From assembly GCA_048380335.1 (NCBI GenBank), contig DBFCCI010000054.1, positions 1 to 43,500 on the forward strand: a DNA stretch of 43,500 bases, in the 5' to 3' direction. Positions 8,205 to 16,937 of this stretch are shown here, piece by piece. The first letter of the stretch is position 1; each line of letters opens with the position of its first letter. Origin of the DNA: Lachnospira sp900551945 (GTDB lineage: Bacteria > Bacillota > Clostridia > Lachnospirales > Lachnospiraceae). The position numbers and the translations under genes are program-made. The notes beneath the pieces were generated by a model that was not told where the DNA came from, searched no databases, and saw only the letters and a list, made by a program, of their open reading frames with translations.

Positions 8205-8612
8205 ATGTTAGAATACAAAGAAGAAAAAATATTTACAAAAGAACAAGTACAAGACTTATTTTTATCTGTTGGTTGGGGGTCGGGTAATTATCCAGAGCGA
8301 TTATACAAGGCACTTATAAACTTACAAACTGTTCTTACTGTGTGGGATAATGATAAGCTTGTAGGTTTAACAAGAGTACTTGACGACACAGAAATGCTTG
8401 CGCAAATACACTATGTACTTGTGCGCCCAGATTATCAAGGTCAAGGAATAGCTGGCAAAATGATAGAGTATATAAAAGAAAAGTATAAAGATTTTTTATA
8501 CATAGAATGTATGCCAGAAGATAAAAAGAATGTGCCATTTTATGAAAAGCATGGTTTTGTAGTGATGGAAAATGGTGCGTCAATGCAGATATGTAATTAC
8601 AGTAATAAATAA
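8205..8612 (+). CDS. GNAT-family N-acetyltransferase
   Basis: It transfers an acetyl group from acetyl-CoA to an unknown amine substrate in the cytoplasm. The 135 residues show the GNAT order: a beta-strand with LVGLTRVLDD, the acetyl-CoA motif VRPDYQGQGIAGKM (Q/RxxGxG/A type) and the C-terminal YEKHGF. GAGGTG precedes the ATG. It is probably cotranscribed with the HxlR regulator; the substrate cannot be told. Confidence 0.88.
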   Translation: MLEYKEEKIFTKEQVQDLFLSVGWGSGNYPERLYKALINLQTVLTVWDNDKLVGLTRVLDDTEMLAQIHYVLVRPDYQGQGIAGKMIEYIKEKYKDFLYIECMPEDKKNVPFYEKHGFVVMENGASMQICNYSNK

Positions 8613-8644
8613 AAAGGAATTAAAATTATAAGAGTAGCAGTAAC

Positions 8645-8690
8645 ATGTCAACTCCCCATCGCCTAAAGGTAATGGGTTTCCGCTTATGGC
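8645..8690 (-). mobile_element. Solo IS200/IS605-like right-end hairpin
   Basis: Read on the minus strand, this site gives AAACCCATTACCTTTAGG, then CGATGGGGAGTTGACATG. It closely matches the right end at 105-138 (GAAGCCCATTACCTTTAGG, then TGATGGGTAGTTCAC). The hairpin is 8655-8663 with 8668-8676, loop TAAA on the plus strand. No tnpB or tnpA frame is attached on either side, so it is a solo end, a decayed element or a stand-alone omega-RNA-like unit. Confidence 0.6.
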
Positions 8691-8841
8691 AAACGAAAGG
8701 ATTTTTTATGAAGATAAGCATGGCTGTGCAGGGAATTAATTAGCAAAAATACATATACACTCTTATAAATTATAATTTTATTAAATAGGGGAATGTTTAG
8801 ACAGTATATATAGATTTAGGAGTGTATATGTATTTTTTATA

Positions 8842-9597
8842 TCAACCCTTTTTCAATTGCTGTTTAGCGGTTATTCTAATAAGTAGTTTTCTAGGTGCAA
8901 ATTTACCCGCAAGCACCGCAGCTTTCATTGTAAATGTAGGAACTATTGTAAGCTTTCCTTTGAATAATTCGGACAAAGCATACTTGGCACAGTATGAAGC
9001 AGATATCCCAGAAAGTGCAAAGGATACACCCGCCACATTATTAAAATTAGTATCCACAGGACCGGGACATAACATACTTATATGAACATTGCTGTTAGCT
9101 TCTCTTAATTCTTCATAGATAGAGCTTGTAAGGCTAGTAACATAAGCCTTTGTTGCATAATAAGAAGCCATATAAGGACCACCATCAAGCAAGCCAGCCG
9201 AAGAAGCTACATTAAGAATGTAGCCATAATTTCTTTTCTTAAAGTCTTGCAATAATTCCTTAGTTAAAATATGAAGTGCTTTAATATTTACATTAATCAT
9301 ATCCAAATCTTTATCAAGGTCAGTAGTATCAAAAAGACCCCAATCTCCAAACCCAGCATTGTTAATAAGAAGTGTTAATTTTTTAGTCTTTAAATAATCA
9401 GCGAGTTTCTTACAACTAACTTCATCAGCAAGATTGCAAGTAATAATTTCACATTTACAAGGAAGCTTCTTAGCCATATTTTCAAGTACCTTAGTGTTTC
9501 TTGATACAAGAATAAGTTCATAATTCATTCTACTCAATCTTTTAGCAAATTCCATACCAATACCAGAACTTGCCCCCGTAATACACGCTATCGCCAT
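8842..9597 (-). CDS. Short-chain dehydrogenase/reductase
   Basis: An NAD(P)-dependent oxidoreductase of unknown substrate. The start at 9597 (MAIACITGASSGIG) is chosen because GGTGAT lies at the right distance; a longer frame to 9663 would add 22 unlikely residues. The 251-residue product has the cofactor motif TGASSGIG, NNAG (INNAGFGDWG), the catalytic Ser in NVASSAG, YxxxK as YYATK and a PGPVDTNF segment. It resembles the DltE/YqjQ group. It is convergent with the GNAT gene upstream. Confidence 0.92.
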   Translation of the reverse strand: MAIACITGASSGIGMEFAKRLSRMNYELILVSRNTKVLENMAKKLPCKCEIITCNLADEVSCKKLADYLKTKKLTLLINNAGFGDWGLFDTTDLDKDLDMINVNIKALHILTKELLQDFKKRNYGYILNVASSAGLLDGGPYMASYYATKAYVTSLTSSIYEELREANSNVHISMLCPGPVDTNFNNVAGVSFALSGISASYCAKYALSELFKGKLTIVPTFTMKAAVLAGKFAPRKLLIRITAKQQLKKG

Positions 9598-9680
9598 ATA
9601 ATCACCATCTTTCATAAATAATAAGAATATTATATCAACATTATTAATGAAAAGAAAGAACATAGTTGAAGTAGTGGTGG

Positions 9681-9900
9681 GTTTTTATATTTTGCAAAAA
9701 ATAAACTTTCGTTAGATAGCAGTAGTATATAAATAATAAATGCACCATTAAAAAGAACAATAGACTATATTTGTATGACAGCGACAAACATACTTGTTTG
9801 ACGAGGGCATACAAATATAGTTTAGTGTTCTTTTTCTGGTGTGTGCTTATTTATATACTACTGCTATCTCCAAAATCTAAAAAATGCAAAATACAAAAAC
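9681..9900. repeat. Structured intergenic element, type A, copy 2
   Basis: It lies between the divergent SDR and GNAT genes. Outer arms 9681-9696 and 9885-9900 pair (one mismatch). The main stem from GATAGCAGTAGTATATAAAT (from 9715) pairs with the arm ending GCTATC at 9868. Helix 2 is ACTATATTTGTATG (9764-9777) with 9808-9821, and the apical hairpin is CAAACA/TGTTTG. Versus copy 1, several base pairs change on both sides at once, while GTATGACAGC, ACATACTTGT and GAGGGCATAC stay conserved. Confidence 0.85.
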
Positions 9901-10057
9901 TCAAGTTATGATAAATAACTCGTCAAAAAATATAAAAGTGTAGTGTAAAAAGTAATATTTTAAAATGTATAATTATTCATTTTTTTGACATTATTACAAA
10001 TCTATAATATAATATTGAACTATAAATCAAATAAATTAAAACTAAAAAGGAAATATA

Positions 10058-10621
10058 ATGATACAAAAATTATCAAAAGAACAAATGAAGTTCATATTTG
10101 ACAATCACATGATAAATGACTTTCCTAAAAGCGAATTAAAGCCTTGGAAAAAAATTGAGGCAGGGCTTGAAAATGATACATATTTTGCATATGGAATGTA
10201 TGAAAATAACGAACTTTTAGCCTACGCATTTTTTATAAAAAGCAGTAAATACAATACATATTTACTCGATTATCTTGCAGTACTATCTGGAAAAAGACAG
10301 TCAGGAATTGGCTCTAAGTTCTTACAAGAATTAAAAAATATAGCAGTTAATAACAATAAAGAACTTATATTAGAAGTAGAAAATCCAGACTACGAAGACA
10401 ATTTATCAAATAAAGAAAACATGATAAAAAGAATACAGTTCTATAAGAAAAATCATATGAATGTAAGCAATGTAAGTTGTAACTTTATGGATAATGAATA
10501 TAAGATACTTTTTTCTTCAGATAATAAGACAGATAAAGATATAAGAGAACTTACAGAGAATGTTTATAGGGATTTTTTTGGAGATAAACTTGTATACAAT
10601 GATGTTATTTTTCATAAATAA
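10058..10621 (+). CDS. GNAT-like N-acetyltransferase
   Basis: A 187-residue protein with a GNAT-like layout: LLAYAFFIKSS beta-strands, LDYLAVLSGKRQSGIGSKFL matching the acetyl-CoA pyrophosphate-binding motif (Q/RxxGxG), ELILEVENP, and FYKKNHMNV in place of the common FYxxxGF. AAAGGA precedes the ATG. Substrate is unknown. It stands alone downstream of the type A structured element, and a YcxB-like membrane protein gene follows on the same strand. Confidence 0.75.
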   Translation: MIQKLSKEQMKFIFDNHMINDFPKSELKPWKKIEAGLENDTYFAYGMYENNELLAYAFFIKSSKYNTYLLDYLAVLSGKRQSGIGSKFLQELKNIAVNNNKELILEVENPDYEDNLSNKENMIKRIQFYKKNHMNVSNVSCNFMDNEYKILFSSDNKTDKDIRELTENVYRDFFGDKLVYNDVIFHK

Positions 10622-10715
10622 AGCTTTTTTATTTGCACAAACAATGAGTAAAATATTACATTAAGAGGTTAATTATAATAATGGAAATAACATTTCAGAA
10701 ATGGAGTTTGTAAAA

Positions 10716-11273
10716 ATGGTTATTAAGAATACAACCACATTTAAAAAAGAATATATAAAAAGAATAATGTGGGCGAATAATTCAGATGATAACAAATATA
10801 AAAGATTTAAACTTATATATAATACATTTGGACTTGTATCAGGTATGATGTTTGTAAGATATTTTATATTCGATATGATGGGAAGTATGCAGACATCAAA
10901 GCCATTAATGTACATATATGCGATAGTGGCAGTAATATGTCTTTATATAGGAATGTATGGAATGGATAGCAACAAACTTAAAAGCTATAATAAGTTGTAT
11001 GGTAATATGAACAATATAAAGTTCATATATAGCATAGACGAAACAGGAATAACTGTGTCTGATGAAGATGATGACAGCGAACTGTTTGAATGGGAGAGGG
11101 TCGTAAAGTTAAAGCAAGATATAGATAATTTCTATTTCTTTGTCGGAAGTGAAGAATGTCTTGTAATTGATAAGAAAGGCTTTACAAGTGGCAGTATAAA
11201 AGAACTTTACGATTTATCACAAGCATGTATTGGAAAAGAAAATATTAGTTTAGGAGGAAGTAACAATGAATAA
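10716..11273 (+). CDS. YcxB-like membrane protein
   Basis: A protein of about 185 residues of unknown function. Two hydrophobic segments (about residues 39-56, GLVSGMMFVRYFIF, and 65-82, LMYIYAIVAVICLYIGMYG) are followed by a soluble domain (IDETGITV, SELFEWERVVKL, YFFVGSEECLVIDKKGF) that resembles the YcxB-like C-terminal domain. I prefer the ATG at 10716, which has GGAG 9 bases upstream, over the ATG at 10701, which lacks a site. Its end overlaps the citrate synthase start by 8 bases. Confidence 0.7.
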   Translation: MVIKNTTTFKKEYIKRIMWANNSDDNKYKRFKLIYNTFGLVSGMMFVRYFIFDMMGSMQTSKPLMYIYAIVAVICLYIGMYGMDSNKLKSYNKLYGNMNNIKFIYSIDETGITVSDEDDDSELFEWERVVKLKQDIDNFYFFVGSEECLVIDKKGFTSGSIKELYDLSQACIGKENISLGGSNNE

Positions 11274-12660
11274 TCAGCAGATGATGGAACTAACTACAGT
11301 TGAAGCAGGTGCATTTGAAGAACTTGTGAAAGAGTGTACAAGGTCAGGTTCTATAGACCAAAATCTTTATACTGAATACGATGTAAAAAGAGGTCTTCGT
11401 GACAGCAACGGTAATGGTGTACTTACAGGTCTTACAGAAATATCCGATGTTTGTGGAAGTAAAAGTGTAAATGGTAGAAAAATTCCTATGGATGGAGAAT
11501 TATATTATCAAGGTTACAATGTTGCTGATATAATAAAAGATAAGTCAAGAGCTAGATATAAGTTTGAAGAAGTTACATATCTTTTACTCTTTGGCTCACT
11601 TCCAGACGATGAACAATTCAAGAGATTTTTACATATATTGTCAGACTTACAAGAATTGTCAGGTGCATTTATTAGAGATGTAATTATGAAAGCTACAAGC
11701 GACAATCTTATGAATTCACTTATGAAAAGTATCTTAAGCCTTTATTCATACGATGAAAATCCAGACGATATCTCAGTGCCTAACGTATTAAGACAGTCAT
11801 TACAGCTTATTGCTAAAATGCCTTTAGTTGCAGTATACGCATATCAAGCTTATAGACATTTTAAGTTAGACGGAACTCTTATGATTAAAAATCCTAAAAA
11901 AGAATATTCAACAGCCGAAAATATTCTTTATATGTTAAGAGATGACGGACATTTCACAGAGCTTGAAGCAAAGGTACTTGATATCTGCCTTGTACTTCAT
12001 GCAGAGCATGGTGGTGGTAATAACTCAACATTTACAACTCACGTTGTAACATCATCAGGAACAGATACTTATTCAGCAATAGCTGCTTCAATAGCTTCTC
12101 TTAAAGGCCCTAAGCATGGTGGAGCTAACCTAAAGGTTCAAAATATGTTTGCTGATATTAAAGAGCATTGTAAGGATTGGGATAATGTAGACGAGATATG
12201 CGCATACCTTAATAAAATTCTTGACAAAGAAGCCTTTGACGGACTTGGACTTATATATGGTATGGGTCATGCTGTATATACAAACTCTGACCCTAGAGCA
12301 GTTATTTTAAAGGAATTTGCTAAGAAGCTTTCAGAAGAAAAGGGTATGCAGAACGAGTTTGGATTATATGAAACAGTAGAAAATGTTGCAGGCGACCTTA
12401 TTATGCAGAAAAGACAGATGTTTAAGCCAGTATGTGCAAATGTCGATTTCTACAGTGGTTTTGTATATACAATGCTTGGAATACCAGAAGAATTATTTAC
12501 ACCAATGTTTGCAATGGCAAGAATTTCAGGTTGGTGTTCACATAGACTTGAAGAACTTGTCAACGCAGGTAAGATAATAAGACCAGCTTACAAGTATGTA
12601 GGTCATCACAGACCATATTGTAATATGCAGGATAGAAATGAGGGAAAACAACCACGATGA
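11266..12660 (+). CDS. gltA: Citrate synthase
   Basis: It condenses acetyl-CoA and oxaloacetate to citrate, probably serving glutamate synthesis in this fermentative organism. The 464-residue product is longer than the usual 370-430 because of an N-terminal extension, common in clostridial forms. Active-site segments are visible: HAEHGGGNNSTFTTHVV, GPKHGGANLKV and GMGHAVYTNSDPRA, plus an Arg-bearing C-terminus (VGHHRPYCNMQDR). The start has a good GGAGGAAG site. The stop overlaps the next gene by ATGA. Confidence 0.95.
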   Translation: MNNQQMMELTTVEAGAFEELVKECTRSGSIDQNLYTEYDVKRGLRDSNGNGVLTGLTEISDVCGSKSVNGRKIPMDGELYYQGYNVADIIKDKSRARYKFEEVTYLLLFGSLPDDEQFKRFLHILSDLQELSGAFIRDVIMKATSDNLMNSLMKSILSLYSYDENPDDISVPNVLRQSLQLIAKMPLVAVYAYQAYRHFKLDGTLMIKNPKKEYSTAENILYMLRDDGHFTELEAKVLDICLVLHAEHGGGNNSTFTTHVVTSSGTDTYSAIAASIASLKGPKHGGANLKVQNMFADIKEHCKDWDNVDEICAYLNKILDKEAFDGLGLIYGMGHAVYTNSDPRAVILKEFAKKLSEEKGMQNEFGLYETVENVAGDLIMQKRQMFKPVCANVDFYSGFVYTMLGIPEELFTPMFAMARISGWCSHRLEELVNAGKIIRPAYKYVGHHRPYCNMQDRNEGKQPR

Positions 12661-13868
12661 TTAATGCAAGAAAAGTTGTTATTTTTAAGGGAATAATAGA
12701 CTCTCTTGACGCATTTGCAGAAGAACTTTCAATAGGCTTTGAAAAAGAAGGGCTAGATGTTCTTATGGTAAATGTTAATGACTTGCATTATTTTCAAGAT
12801 AAGTTGTTTGATAAAATAAATGAATATGTTAGCCATAAGGATACCTTTGTTATATTTATGAATAGCGTAGGTATGCTTATGGACGACATAAGCGGTGGGA
12901 ACTATTGGAATAAAAGCGGTGTCAAATGCTTTGATATTCTAGCAGACCCACCATTTTTTTATCACAATGCAATAGAGTCTGATATTGAAAATGTTACCTT
13001 TGTCTGTGTAGATAGAGAACAGGCAGAATATATTAATAGATACTACGGTGTGGGTTCAGATTATAATAAAAGGACAGGCAGAGTAAGAAAAAGTATATAT
13101 ATGCCACTTGCAGGAGTAAAGGCGCAAAATGATGACATTACACCTTATAATGATAGACGTTATGATGTTATATTTACTGGAAGTGTAAGAGATTATGAAG
13201 ATATTGATATACAGATAGATAACCTTGACGACACATTAAAAACAATGTGGCAAGTTGTGTATCAATACATCAATGAAGATACGTCACTTACAATTGAACG
13301 AGCTATAAGAAAATGTATGAAAGACTATGCTTTGGATATAACAGATGAATATATACATCAGATTATTTTACTGTTTAGTCGAATGGATAGTGTGATAAGG
13401 GCAAAGTTTAGGCAAGAAGTTATAAAGACAGTTGTAGATAGTGGAATTAAAATAGATGTGTTTGGTGATGGTTGGGATATCATTAAGGCGAAGTGGGGTA
13501 ATCCTAGCAATCTTATAACCCATAATATAGTATCATATCGTGAGTCAGTTGAATTAATGAACCAATCAAAGCTTGCGCTAAATGTAATGCCATGGTTTAA
13601 AGACGGTTTCCACGATAGAATTGCTACAGCCATGTTAAATGGTTGTGTAAGTATAACAGATAAAAGTGGATATATCAAGGATAACTATATAGATAGAAAA
13701 GATATTGTAATCTATGATTTAAACAACCTGTCAGCACTTCCGGATATTATAAGGCAACTTCTTAAAAATGAAAATCATAACGCAGAACGCATTGCAATGG
13801 CAGGAATAGATAAAGCCGTTAAGCTAGATACATGGCATAATAGGGCAAAATGGTTTTTAAGTCTATAG
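12657..13868 (+). CDS. CgeB-like glycosyltransferase
   Basis: A 403-residue protein that looks like the GT-B CgeB/DUF3880 group of glycosyltransferases, found in spore-surface maturation and other glycan roles. An N-terminal Rossmann-like half (KVVIFKGIIDSLDAF, DILADPPFFYH) is followed by YDVIFTGSVRDYEDI and a C-terminal half with IDVFGDGWDIIKAKWG, YRESVELMNQSKLALNVMPWF and DRIATAMLNGC, the usual nucleotide-sugar side. No signal peptide. It overlaps gltA by 4 bases, implying translational coupling. The acceptor is unknown. Confidence 0.75.
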   Translation: MINARKVVIFKGIIDSLDAFAEELSIGFEKEGLDVLMVNVNDLHYFQDKLFDKINEYVSHKDTFVIFMNSVGMLMDDISGGNYWNKSGVKCFDILADPPFFYHNAIESDIENVTFVCVDREQAEYINRYYGVGSDYNKRTGRVRKSIYMPLAGVKAQNDDITPYNDRRYDVIFTGSVRDYEDIDIQIDNLDDTLKTMWQVVYQYINEDTSLTIERAIRKCMKDYALDITDEYIHQIILLFSRMDSVIRAKFRQEVIKTVVDSGIKIDVFGDGWDIIKAKWGNPSNLITHNIVSYRESVELMNQSKLALNVMPWFKDGFHDRIATAMLNGCVSITDKSGYIKDNYIDRKDIVIYDLNNLSALPDIIRQLLKNENHNAERIAMAGIDKAVKLDTWHNRAKWFLSL

Positions 13869-14091
13869 ATTTAAGATGTAAATATATATGAATTTACGTT
13901 ATAAAACATAATTTTTGTAAATGTTAAGGTACTAATTTGTTTTTTTATTAACTTTTTTTGCATATTTTTAAGTTTTTTAAAATATTTTCAATAAAACCTA
14001 AAAATATTAACTTAAACATTGGATTTAATTTTTATAATTAATAACTTTACGGCGAAAGTACTAATATTTTAAATAAAAATCAAAAAAGTAC

Positions 14092-14119
14092 TTAACATTT
14101 TTAGTATTTGGCGTATAAT
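14092..14119 (+). promoter_or_regulatory. Putative sigma-A promoter upstream of aroA
   Basis: TTAACA (14092-14097) and a perfect TATAAT (14114-14119) are separated by 16 bases within the 418-base gap between the glycosyltransferase and aroA. Apart from AT-rich sequence with recurring AAAGTACTAA/AAAGTACTTAA words, I see no other feature in 13869-14286. Confidence 0.55.
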
Positions 14120-14286
14120 ACATTTTGGTTATAGAAATAATGTTGATTTAAGAATATTATCAACGGACATTATTAATATAATTAAAGGTAATTTGCTAAT
14201 GTGAAGTCATAATGATATTAGTCAGTATAGGCTTTCAAAGGTATTTTAGTCAGAAAATATGGAAAATATATCGAGGTAATTTGGTT

Positions 14287-15576
14287 ATGTCACAGTATGA
14301 AGTTAAAACAATTAATCACCCGTTGGATTGTACAGTAGAAGTACCGGGTTCTAAAAGTATTACAAATAGGGCGCTTCTTATGGCTGCGCTTGCAGATGGA
14401 AAAAGTGTATTAAATGGAGTTCTTTTTAGCAATGACTCAAGACATTTTCTTACAAGTCTTATATCACTTGGCTATATTATAGAAGTTAATGAAGTAGACC
14501 GTTACGTTGCAATTAACGGACATGGAGCAGATATTCCAAAGAAAAGTGCAACAATAGATGTAGGAAGTGCAGGTACAGCAGCTAGATTTTTAACAGCTAT
14601 GCTTGCATTATCAGATGGCGAGTACACAATCAATGCGTCTGAACAGATGAAGAAAAGACCAATGCTTCCACTTTTTGAAGCACTCACAGCTATGGGAGCA
14701 GAGTTTACATTTATTGAAAAAAACGGACATCTTCCGGTTAAAGTAAAAGGTGCTTCTTTTAATGGAGCAAAGCCTGCGTCAGAAGTTGATATTGATATAA
14801 GTGAAAGTACACAATTTCTTAGTGCGCTTCTTATGGTTGCGCCAATGCTTGAAAATGGACTTAAAATCAATATTACAAGTAAAAAGACAGAAGGTTCATA
14901 TATAAGAATAACAACTAAGATGATGCGTCAGTTTGGTTGTGATACATTACATGAAGGGAATGTATATGAGATAAAGAAAGGTCAGAAGTATTTAGCTGAA
15001 ACTTATCTTATTGAGCCAGATGTGTCAGCAGCTTGTTATTTCTATGCGGCAGCAGCAATTACTGGTGGTCATGTGCTTGTTAAAAATGTTCATTCAAATT
15101 CTATGCAGGGCGATATGAAGTTCCTTGATGTGCTTAAGCAGATGGGTTGCGTTATAAGAGAAGAACGTGAAGGAATATATGTTACAGGCCCAGAACATGG
15201 AGATTACTGTGGTGTTGATATTGATATGAATGATTTTTCAGACCAGACAATGACACTTGCAGCAATTGCACCATTTGCAAAGACACCAACTTACATAAAA
15301 AATATTGGGCACATTCGTCTTCAAGAGTCCGATAGAATACACGCCATCGTAACAGAGCTTACACGACTTGGTATCAGGGTTGAAGAAGAACAAGACGCAA
15401 TAAGAATATATCCAGGAAAGCCACAAGGTGCTGTTATACAAACCTACGATGACCACAGAATGGCAATGGCATTTGCACTTGTTGGACTTAAATGTGAGGG
15501 AGTAGTTATAGATAATTGCGAGTGTTGTGGTAAGACATTTGAAAATTACTTTAGTGTGCTTGATAGTCTTCATTAA
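14287..15576 (+). CDS. aroA: 3-phosphoshikimate 1-carboxyvinyltransferase (EPSP synthase)
   Basis: AroA joins phosphoenolpyruvate to shikimate-3-phosphate in the chorismate pathway. I start at ATG 14287 (MSQYEVKTINHPL), which follows GAGGTAAT, giving 429 residues; an in-frame ATG at 14212 would add 25 atypical residues. Motifs: PGSKSITNRALLMAALADG, DVGSAGTAARFLTAML, the central STQFLSALL, DFSDQTMTLAAIAPF and QESDRIHAIVTEL. Other aro genes are not nearby. Confidence 0.95.
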   Translation: MSQYEVKTINHPLDCTVEVPGSKSITNRALLMAALADGKSVLNGVLFSNDSRHFLTSLISLGYIIEVNEVDRYVAINGHGADIPKKSATIDVGSAGTAARFLTAMLALSDGEYTINASEQMKKRPMLPLFEALTAMGAEFTFIEKNGHLPVKVKGASFNGAKPASEVDIDISESTQFLSALLMVAPMLENGLKINITSKKTEGSYIRITTKMMRQFGCDTLHEGNVYEIKKGQKYLAETYLIEPDVSAACYFYAAAAITGGHVLVKNVHSNSMQGDMKFLDVLKQMGCVIREEREGIYVTGPEHGDYCGVDIDMNDFSDQTMTLAAIAPFAKTPTYIKNIGHIRLQESDRIHAIVTELTRLGIRVEEEQDAIRIYPGKPQGAVIQTYDDHRMAMAFALVGLKCEGVVIDNCECCGKTFENYFSVLDSLH

Positions 15577-15801
15577 TGTAAAAAGTTAAGCTTTAAGCAA
15601 TTGAAGAATTTAAAAATTCATTGTAGTGTATATTTACAACTATTGTTATGATGGTTGTAGATTATTGCATTGTGAAAAAGTGTTGAATCAATTTAGTATA
15701 TATAGATTAGGTAATTAATATGTCTGTAGCTTGAAAACATATTTATTTGATATAAGATTAAAAATATATACAATAGATTGATATGTTGGGAAAGTGATTA
15801 T

Positions 15802-16191
15802 ATGAAAAAGAGTATATTATTAATTGTAAGTTCGTGTATGTTATTTACCGTTGCTTGTGGCAATTCAGAAAATAATATAACACAAGAACAAAGTAGTAGT
15901 GTGATACAACAATCTGAAGCTAAATTAGAAGATACAATTATTTATGTAGCAGATGTTTCTACAAGTTTAAAGGGGATTGATAGATATAGTCTATCAGATA
16001 ATGGAGATATAAGTTCGCAAGCTTATGTATTTGATAATGATTGTGTCTTTTATGACAAGGATAATAACAATTTATCATTAGAAGAATTTGCAAAAGAAAT
16101 TAATAGTGATTATTCAGATAATAGTAAAATGACAAAATGTCAAATTGTTTTTAATAATAAGCTGGTAAAAGAAGTACATATTTTAGCTTAG
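15802..16191 (+). CDS. Small predicted lipoprotein
   Basis: A 129-residue protein of unknown function. MKKSILLIVSSCMLFTVAC is a lipoprotein signal peptide with Cys19 as the lipidation site, followed by a Ser/Gln-rich linker and a domain of about 85 residues (TIIYVADVSTSLKGIDRYS). The start at 15802 is chosen because it begins the signal peptide; a longer frame from 15778 has no site. It is convergent with the hicAB pair, from which a strong hairpin separates it. Confidence 0.65.
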   Translation: MKKSILLIVSSCMLFTVACGNSENNITQEQSSSVIQQSEAKLEDTIIYVADVSTSLKGIDRYSLSDNGDISSQAYVFDNDCVFYDKDNNNLSLEEFAKEINSDYSDNSKMTKCQIVFNNKLVKEVHILA

Positions 16192-16199
16192 TGTATAAT

Positions 16200-16279
16200 G
16201 ATGTTGCAATACTAAAACTTCTTTAGAATATAATCTTAATCGTTTTATATTTTGTAGAAGTGTTTGGTATTGCAACATC
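16200..16279. terminator. Bidirectional terminator-like hairpin
   Basis: GATGTTGCAATAC (16200-16212) pairs perfectly with GTATTGCAACATC (16267-16279), and the stem extends inward to ACTTCT/AGAAGT with mismatches. It lies between the convergent lipoprotein and hicB genes and is followed on the plus side by AATTTTTATTT, so it probably ends both transcripts. Confidence 0.7.
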
Positions 16280-16284
16280 AATTT

Positions 16285-16647
16285 TTATTTAGAATATAAA
16301 GTATCATTTTTAGATAGAAGATATACACAATATTGGTTCATGCTAATGCCTTCTCTTTTTGAATGTTCAGCGAGAGAACGATGTAAACTACGTGGTATTC
16401 TAAGTTTAAATTGACCAGAGTATTCTTCTAAGCTATCTGGTTCGTGTATAGTAATTCCATCTTCAAGTGCTGTTTGTAACCATGATTTTTTAGCGTCTAC
16501 AGCATTTGCAATGGCAGTTTCTATAGTATCACCACAAGTAATACAACCGGGAAGCTCTGGAAAAGAAACTACAAATCCCCCTTCGTCTTTATCTTCTACA
16601 ATTTCCATACGATAATTCATTGCCATATAATCAGTTAGTGTTTTCAT
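16285..16647 (-). CDS. hicB: HicB antitoxin
   Basis: HicB binds and neutralises the HicA mRNA interferase and represses the operon. The chosen start at 16647 (MKTLTDYMAMNY) gives 120 residues. The N-terminal partial RNase H-like fold shows EGGFVVSFPELPGCITCGDT and A-rich helix 2 (TAIANAVDAKKSWL); the C-terminus is a ribbon-helix-helix DNA-binding segment (FKLRIPRSLHRSLAEHSKRE, SMNQYCVYLLS). It overlaps hicA by 17 bases, downstream of it in the operon. Confidence 0.92.
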   Translation of the reverse strand: MKTLTDYMAMNYRMEIVEDKDEGGFVVSFPELPGCITCGDTIETAIANAVDAKKSWLQTALEDGITIHEPDSLEEYSGQFKLRIPRSLHRSLAEHSKREGISMNQYCVYLLSKNDTLYSK

Positions 16648-16888
16648 TGTTATTCGCCTCACTTTCAACAATTTGCTTCACCATTTCAACATATACTTTT
16701 TTAATTGGCTCATGTTTAGGTATTGTAATGGGGTTGCAACCAGATTTTCTAAATGTATAATGACTACTTCCGCTTTTTGGAGAATTCATTTCATATCCAT
16801 AACTTTCTAATACTTTTCGTAGCTCATCAAAACGTAAGTCTTTTGACAATGTGCATATTTTTTTTAATAGTTTATCCCATTTTGACAT
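16631..16888 (-). CDS. hicA: HicA toxin
   Basis: HicA is a small double-stranded-RNA-binding-fold endoribonuclease that cleaves mRNA when not held by HicB. The 85-residue product has the family core: FDELRKVLESYGYEM, GSSHYTFRKSG with the catalytic His, and ITIPKHEPIKKVYVEMVKQI. It is slightly longer than the usual 60-80 residues, with an N-terminal MSKWDKLLKKICTLSKDL. It lies first in the operon after a consensus promoter and tandem operator repeats. Confidence 0.92.
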   Translation of the reverse strand: MSKWDKLLKKICTLSKDLRFDELRKVLESYGYEMNSPKSGSSHYTFRKSGCNPITIPKHEPIKKVYVEMVKQIVESEANNNENTN

Positions 16889-16908
16889 GATAAATACCTC
16901 ATATATAT

Positions 16909-16937
16909 ATTATATATGGTGTCATATATGGTGTCAA
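16909..16937 (-). promoter_or_regulatory. hicAB promoter with tandem 12-bp operator repeats
   Basis: On the minus strand a perfect -35 TTGACA (16937-16932) and perfect -10 TATAAT (16914-16909) are 17 bases apart. A 12-bp word ATATATGGTGTC is repeated exactly in tandem on the plus strand (16912-16923 and 16924-16935), covering the spacer and -35. This is the natural place for HicB repression; the binding itself is inferred. Confidence 0.8.

Noticed and set aside
8822..9085. Plus-strand 87-residue frame starting MYMYFLYQPF
   Set aside because: It lies wholly against the well-supported SDR gene and has no family features.
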